In this document: piece by piece, positions 60,397 through 64,000 of the stretch | Position numbering within the stretch: the stretch's first letter is position 1 | Layout of the letters: every line of letters starts with the position of its first letter | Assembly: GCA_035531075.1 (NCBI GenBank) | Contig: DATKTO010000026.1 | Coordinates: 186,001-250,000 of the forward strand | DNA length: 64,000 nt | Direction: 5' to 3' | From: 39-52-133 sp035531075 | GTDB taxonomy: Bacteria > Pseudomonadota > Gammaproteobacteria > Burkholderiales > Gallionellaceae | Position numbers and translations under genes: made by a program | The notes under the pieces: model-generated | What the model was told of the DNA's origin: nothing | Seen by the model: only the letters and a program-made list of their open reading frames with translations | Databases searched by the model: none

Positions 60397-60470
60397 TGGA
60401 GGCGCGACCCAGAGTCGAACTGGGCTAACCGGATTTGCAATCCGGGGCATAACCGATTTGCTATCGCGCC
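60397..60470 (-). tRNA. tRNA-Cys (anticodon GCA)
   Basis: Complete cysteine tRNA: acceptor GGCGCGA pairs with TCGCGCC; anticodon loop around TTGCAAA (GCA); T loop GTTCGACTC. The encoded 3' end reads TCCA. It is on the minus strand, 62 bases downstream of tRNA-Gly. Confidence 0.95.
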
Positions 60471-60532
60471 ATTAAGGCACAAGCCTGTAGTACAAAAGAT
60501 TATGGGAAAGCAAAAAGCTTTCCCAACAAATA

Positions 60533-60608
60533 TGGAGCGGGAAAAGAGGCTCGAACTCTCGACCTATACCTTGGCAAGGTATCGCTCTACCAACTGAGCT
60601 ATTCCCGC
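60533..60608 (-). tRNA. tRNA-Gly (anticodon GCC)
   Basis: Complete glycine tRNA: acceptor GCGGGAA with TTCCCGC, D arm TAGCTCAGTTGGTAGAGC, anticodon loop TTGCCAA (GCC), T loop GTTCGAGCC. 3' TCCA is encoded. Between this and tRNA-Cys a GGGAAAGC/GCTTTCCC hairpin (60504-60524) may aid processing. Confidence 0.95.
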
Positions 60609-60700
60609 AAAAAACGAAGTCCGCATTATAGAGATATTAAGAAGCATGTCAAATAAAATGCACTATAAATTCAAAAAACAGGCAATATTAAAGAACTATG

Positions 60701-60778
60701 CATACTGCTGCGCGCCCCCCACTAGCCACTGCATGCGACGCAAACTGGGGGCGCAAGTGACCTGGCCTGTGCAGTATG
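60701..60778. other. strongly structured sequence upstream of the ABC operon
   Basis: CATACTGC (60701-60708) pairs with GCAGTATG (60771-60778), and inside it GCGCCCCCCA (60712-60721) pairs with TGGGGGCGC (60746-60754). The nested stems look like a folded RNA or a conserved DNA structure. It lies upstream of the TATAAT at 60821, so it is not a leader of the ABC transcript unless transcription starts earlier. No known riboswitch class is matched. Confidence 0.35.
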
Positions 60779-60820
60779 AGCGGGCTAAGCCTGCGTAAGG
60801 CAGGAGTAGACGGCTAAGGG

Positions 60821-60826
60821 TATAAT
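60821..60826 (+). promoter_or_regulatory. -10 promoter element for the ABC operon
   Basis: A consensus TATAAT in the context GGGTATAATC, about 55 bases upstream of the substrate-binding-protein ATG. The -35 region is not clear. Confidence 0.5.
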
Positions 60827-60881
60827 CTTTTCGTTTTGGCGGCGCGATGCGCTTTTTTTGAAGTTCTTCAAGGGGGTTCAC

Positions 60882-61853
60882 ATGAAATTTTCAAAATTAT
60901 TTCTGCTTGCATGCACTTCTTTATTCGCGCTCGGCGCGCAGGCCGCGCCGGATGTGGTCAGGCTCGGCAACCTCAAGTTCGCCCATTACGGAGCCGTTTC
61001 CTACATGAAGGAGATCGCGCCAAAATATAACCTGCAGATCGAAGAACGCGTGTTTGCCAAGGGTCTCGACATCCTGCCTGCAACCATCTCCGGCGAGATC
61101 GATATCGCGGCGAGTGCGCTTGATGCAGCCGTTGCTGGTCGCTCAAGCGGCGTGCCAATCTACGTAGTGGCGGGCTTTGCTAAAGGTGGCGCGCGTATCG
61201 TCGCCCGCCCCGACCTGAACATCAAGTCGGTGGCCGACCTAAAGGGCAAGAAGGTGGGCGTGGCGCGTGGCGGTGCGCAAGAACTACTGCTGGCGGCCGA
61301 GCTGGCCAAGTATAACCTGACCTGGTCCGATCAACCAGGCAAGGACGTGCAGATATACTTCATGCCGTTCGCCGACCTGAACCAGGCGCTGATGCAGAAA
61401 AATATCGATGCCATGTGCCAGTCCGAGCCTCAGTCGTCCCAGGCGATCAATAAGGGCTACGGCGTCGAAGTGCTGAAGCCCTATGACACCGCACTGGGCG
61501 AGCCGGTGCGTGCGCTGGTGATGACCGAGAAGATGTACAACGAGAAACGCGATGTCGCAGAACGCGTGCTCAAGCTGTTCGTGGACGCGACTCGGACGTT
61601 CCAGGACAACCCAAAACTGGCGGAAAAATACGTGCGCGAGCAGATGTTCAAGAATCAGCTCAGCAGCCAGGACTATCAAGATTCTATGAGCAATGCCTCC
61701 TTCACCTATGACGTCAGCCTCGAGCACGTGCAGATTACCACCGACCTGATGAAAAAGTTTGGCGTTGGTAAATTGGCCAATTCGCCGCTGGCGAAGGACT
61801 GGGTGCGGCTTGACCTGCTCGACAAAGCAAAGAGAGAGCTGAAGGTTAAATAA
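60882..61853 (+). CDS. ABC transporter substrate-binding protein, NitT/TauT type
   Basis: A 323-residue periplasmic protein with a Sec signal (KLFLLACTSLFALGAQAAP) and NMT1/SsuA-like fold: VVRLGNLKFAHYGAVSYM, GLDILPATISGEIDIAASALDAA, GKKVGVARGGAQELLLAAELAK. It binds the ligand of the transporter; candidates include sulphonates, taurine, nitrate or a pyrimidine precursor, none proven. ATG 60882 follows AAGGGGG at five bases; an upstream in-frame start (60858) is less well placed. First gene of a three-gene operon. Confidence 0.9.
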   Translation: MKFSKLFLLACTSLFALGAQAAPDVVRLGNLKFAHYGAVSYMKEIAPKYNLQIEERVFAKGLDILPATISGEIDIAASALDAAVAGRSSGVPIYVVAGFAKGGARIVARPDLNIKSVADLKGKKVGVARGGAQELLLAAELAKYNLTWSDQPGKDVQIYFMPFADLNQALMQKNIDAMCQSEPQSSQAINKGYGVEVLKPYDTALGEPVRALVMTEKMYNEKRDVAERVLKLFVDATRTFQDNPKLAEKYVREQMFKNQLSSQDYQDSMSNASFTYDVSLEHVQITTDLMKKFGVGKLANSPLAKDWVRLDLLDKAKRELKVK

Positions 61854-61857
61854 GGTT

Positions 61858-62700
61858 ATGCAGGCAAAAATGAAAAACTCCTGGGTAAAAATAGTCGAAA
61901 ACTTGCAAGGCTTCCTGGTGCCGATCACGCTGCTGGCACTGTGGCAGTGGCTGTCGATGCACGCAATCGTCAATCCACAAATTCTGCCAGCACCCACTAC
62001 GGTGCTGGTCAAATGGTGGGAGTACCTGATGCCGACAGAAGCTTTCGATCCCGCAAAATCGGGCTATCTGACATGGATTTTTTCAGGTGAGTTAATCCAT
62101 GATGCCTACGCCAGCCTATACCGCGTGGTGGTGGGGTTTCTGGTAGGCGCTGTGCTGGCGCTGCCGCTGGGCCTGATGATGGGCGCGAACGATCGCATCT
62201 ACAAGCTGTTCAATCCGCTGATCCAGGTGCTGCGGCCAATTCCGCCTATCGCTTTCATCCCGCTGTCTATCCTTTGGTTTGGTCTAGGCAACCCACCGGC
62301 GATTTTCCTGATTGTCATCGGCGCATTTTTTCCGATCCTGATGAATACCATCGCCGGCGTGCGCCAGGTTGATGGCATCTACATCCGTGCCGCGCGCAGC
62401 CTCGGTGTGAGCCAGACCACCATGTTCCTGCGCGTGATACTGCCGGCTGCTACCCCATACATCCTGACCGGAGCCCGCATCGGCGTTGGCACCGCGTTTA
62501 TCGTGGTGATCGTGGCGGAAATGATCGCGGTCAATAACGGCCTCGGCTACCGCATTCTGGAAGCGCGCGAGTTCTTCTGGTCCGACAAGATCATCGCCGG
62601 CATGTTCAGCATCGGCCTGCTAGGGCTGGCAATCGACAGCGGCATGAACCGCCTCAATAATTATCTGCTCAAGTGGCACCGCGGCATCGAAAGTAACTAA
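61858..62700 (+). CDS. ABC transporter permease, NitT/TauT type
   Basis: A 280-residue inner-membrane protein with six helices. The cytoplasmic EAA-type loop reads GVRQVDGIYIRAARSLGVS, which contacts the ATPase. It starts five bases after the binding-protein stop. It forms the channel for the same, unidentified, ligand. Confidence 0.93.
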   Translation: MQAKMKNSWVKIVENLQGFLVPITLLALWQWLSMHAIVNPQILPAPTTVLVKWWEYLMPTEAFDPAKSGYLTWIFSGELIHDAYASLYRVVVGFLVGAVLALPLGLMMGANDRIYKLFNPLIQVLRPIPPIAFIPLSILWFGLGNPPAIFLIVIGAFFPILMNTIAGVRQVDGIYIRAARSLGVSQTTMFLRVILPAATPYILTGARIGVGTAFIVVIVAEMIAVNNGLGYRILEAREFFWSDKIIAGMFSIGLLGLAIDSGMNRLNNYLLKWHRGIESN

Positions 62701-62702
62701 CC

Positions 62703-63497
62703 ATGCAATCCCATATCCAGATCAGCACGGTAAACAAGATATTCAGCACCGGCGGCCGCAAGGTGGTGGCGCTGGACAACATTAACCTCGACGTGCAGTG
62801 CGGCGAATTCATCTGCTTGCTCGGGCCTTCCGGCTGCGGCAAGTCCACCCTGCTCAACGCTGTGGCCGGCTTCTCGTCGCCCACCACTGGCAGCATACTC
62901 GTCGATGGCAAACAGGTGCAATCACCCGGGCCGGATCGCGGCATGGTGTTTCAGGAATATGCACTGTTCCCGTGGATGACCGTGGAAAAAAATATCGCCT
63001 TCGGCCTCGAAATCAAAAAGATGCCCAAGGCGCTGATTATTGAAAAAGTGGGGGCACTGCTTGAAATGCTCAAGTTACAGGACTTCCGCGACCGTTACCC
63101 GAAAGATCTGTCCGGCGGCATGCGCCAGCGTGTAGCAATTGCCCGCGTGCTGGCGCTGGATTCCCCAATCATGCTGATGGACGAGCCGTTCGGTGCGCTC
63201 GACTCCCTCACCCGGCGCAATCTGCAGGACGAACTGCTGCGCATCTGGATGGAATTAAAGAAGACCATCATCTTCGTCACCCACAGCATCGAGGAATCCA
63301 TCTACCTTGCCGACCGCATTGTCGTGATGACCTATCGCCCCGGCACGATCAAGAAGGATATCAGCGTCACCATGCCTCACCCGCGCGACCCCAGTTCGGC
63401 CGAGTTCAATGATCTCAAGAAAGAACTGTCGCTGCTGGTGATGGAAGAACAAAGCCGGCACAACCGGGAAGAAAGCAAGGCGCCCACCGCCGACTGA
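62703..63497 (+). CDS. ABC transporter ATP-binding protein, NitT/TauT type
   Basis: A 264-residue ATPase: Walker A GPSGCGKST, Q-loop MVFQEYALFPW, signature LSGGMRQRVAIA, Walker B IMLMDEPFGALD, and switch His in FVTHSIEESIY. The closest families are SsuB, TauB and NrtD. Start at 62703, two bases after the permease stop. Completes the importer. Confidence 0.95.
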   Translation: MQSHIQISTVNKIFSTGGRKVVALDNINLDVQCGEFICLLGPSGCGKSTLLNAVAGFSSPTTGSILVDGKQVQSPGPDRGMVFQEYALFPWMTVEKNIAFGLEIKKMPKALIIEKVGALLEMLKLQDFRDRYPKDLSGGMRQRVAIARVLALDSPIMLMDEPFGALDSLTRRNLQDELLRIWMELKKTIIFVTHSIEESIYLADRIVVMTYRPGTIKKDISVTMPHPRDPSSAEFNDLKKELSLLVMEEQSRHNREESKAPTAD

Positions 63498-63805
63498 GCC
63501 TTTGCAGACGTTCCTGCAATACACCCACATCCACTCCTGCCGTTCTGCCTGGCCTTGCCAATGTCAGACCATACGACATGAAGCATACTTTTGGCAGACG
63601 CCTCCGGGCAGCAGGTACACCCTGAAACACGAAGGTGCTGCTTGAGCACAAGAATGGTGCATCACATTGCACTACTCTGCGCCCAAGCTAAGTGAACTCC
63701 TGGACGCATCTAACCGTGTGTGCGGGGGACAACGCGCAATGACTTTTCTGAAAAGAAAAATCGCCTAACAAATTAATGTTAAGCGATTGATTTACTACCC
63801 GAATA
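63498..63805. other. intergenic region before the tRNA remnant
   Basis: About 300 bases after the ABC operon without a gene. It includes the hairpin at 63759-63788 but otherwise no recognised feature. Confidence 0.4.
63759..63788. terminator. hairpin next to the tRNA remnant
   Basis: AATCGCCTAACA and TGTTAAGCGATT pair over 12 bases with one mismatch around AATTAA. A-runs on the left and a T-rich tail on the right allow termination in either direction; perhaps the original terminator of the tRNA gene. Confidence 0.45.
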
Positions 63806-63850
63806 TGGTGCGCCCGGAGCGATTCGAACGCCCTACCCCTTGGTTCGTAG
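63806..63850 (-). other. 3' fragment of a tRNA-Arg-like gene, probable attachment site
   Basis: On the minus strand CTACGAACCAAG (loop with ACG and 3' anticodon stem), a T arm with GTTCGAATC, acceptor CGGGCGC, then ACCA. The 5' half that should precede it is replaced by A/T-rich sequence (TTATATTTAACTTT). Such 3' fragments are left where tyrosine-recombinase islands insert into tRNA genes. The island would lie on the high-coordinate side, out of the window. Confidence 0.7.
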
Positions 63851-64000
63851 AAAGTTAAATATAACTTCCCCCCTAAACCACTACCGGACAGATTAGGACA
63901 TTGCCGGATAGTAAATATTCAATCAAATCTTGTTGTTATCTCTTGTTATTAGCGCTATAGTTCGTCCAGTACGGTGCGGTTAGATTCAATAACAGCCGCC

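Noticed and set aside
60291..60428. A 45-codon frame beginning MMEQEIKRECEQ
   Set aside because: The last third is the antisense of tRNA-Cys and there is no Shine-Dalgarno; a chance frame or fragment is more likely.
60690..60820. Cobalamin or TPP riboswitch before the ABC operon
   Set aside because: A GCCACTG motif is present, but the B12 box, the TPP CUGAGA core and expected spacing are missing.

Overview
The window looks like one contiguous piece of a betaproteobacterial chromosome. The order sdhCDAB-sdhE-gltA-(thioesterase)-sucA-sucB-lpdA, the three-gene pntAA-pntAB-pntB transhydrogenase, a ComEC with a ParA-like neighbour, and the overall protein flavour fit that class, perhaps Nitrosomonadales/Gallionellaceae. 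The family-level guess is inference, not a measured placement.

Layout. 1-8.3 kb: 3' part of fumC, small stress and exported proteins, an overlapping NAD-salvage pair (nicotinamidase and nicotinate phosphoribosyltransferase), and an RNA-repair pair (archease and RtcB ligase). 8.5-14.1 kb: macrodomain hydrolase, epimerase, SDR, DHFR-like reductase, flavin-oxidase-like protein and an Nramp-like transporter. 14.2-17.7 kb: a run of unrelated minus-strand genes separated by attC-like hairpins, read here as a cluster of integron cassettes without an integrase (CALIN). One cassette carries a trypsin-like protease directly followed by a small membrane protein. 18-21.7 kb: RNase Z-like enzyme, a flavodoxin-fold reductase broken by an amber codon, and small membrane proteins.

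21.7-35.4 kb: a long minus-strand block of accessory stress genes: DnaJ, a Lon-like protease, DnaK, a PEBP protein, two Hsp20s, a short hibernation factor, a CBS protein, cytochrome c, a FAD-dependent reductase, a cyclopropane-synthase-like enzyme, a PmtA-like lipid methyltransferase and a GroEL without GroES. The block combines protein quality control with membrane-lipid modification. The GroEL has N51-S52 where E. coli GroEL has K51-D52.

35.6-47.6 kb: remnant of an alcohol dehydrogenase, SRAP protein, glycine-zipper lipoprotein, comEC, a ParA-like ATPase with an unknown partner, pnt operon, recQ and a Ser/Thr kinase fused to a cyclic-nucleotide-binding-like domain. 47.8-59.7 kb: tRNA-Leu and the TCA-cycle operon, all on the minus strand. 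60.4-63.5 kb: tRNA-Cys, tRNA-Gly and a NitT/TauT-type ABC transporter. At 63.8 kb the 3' part of a tRNA-Arg-like gene appears without its 5' half, the usual mark of an island integration boundary, so the right edge probably enters a mobile element.

Two genes (dnaJ-like and SDR) have no ATG/GTG/TTG at a sensible start; both have an ATT codon after a good Shine-Dalgarno sequence. All assignments are by eye from sequence; no database search was run.
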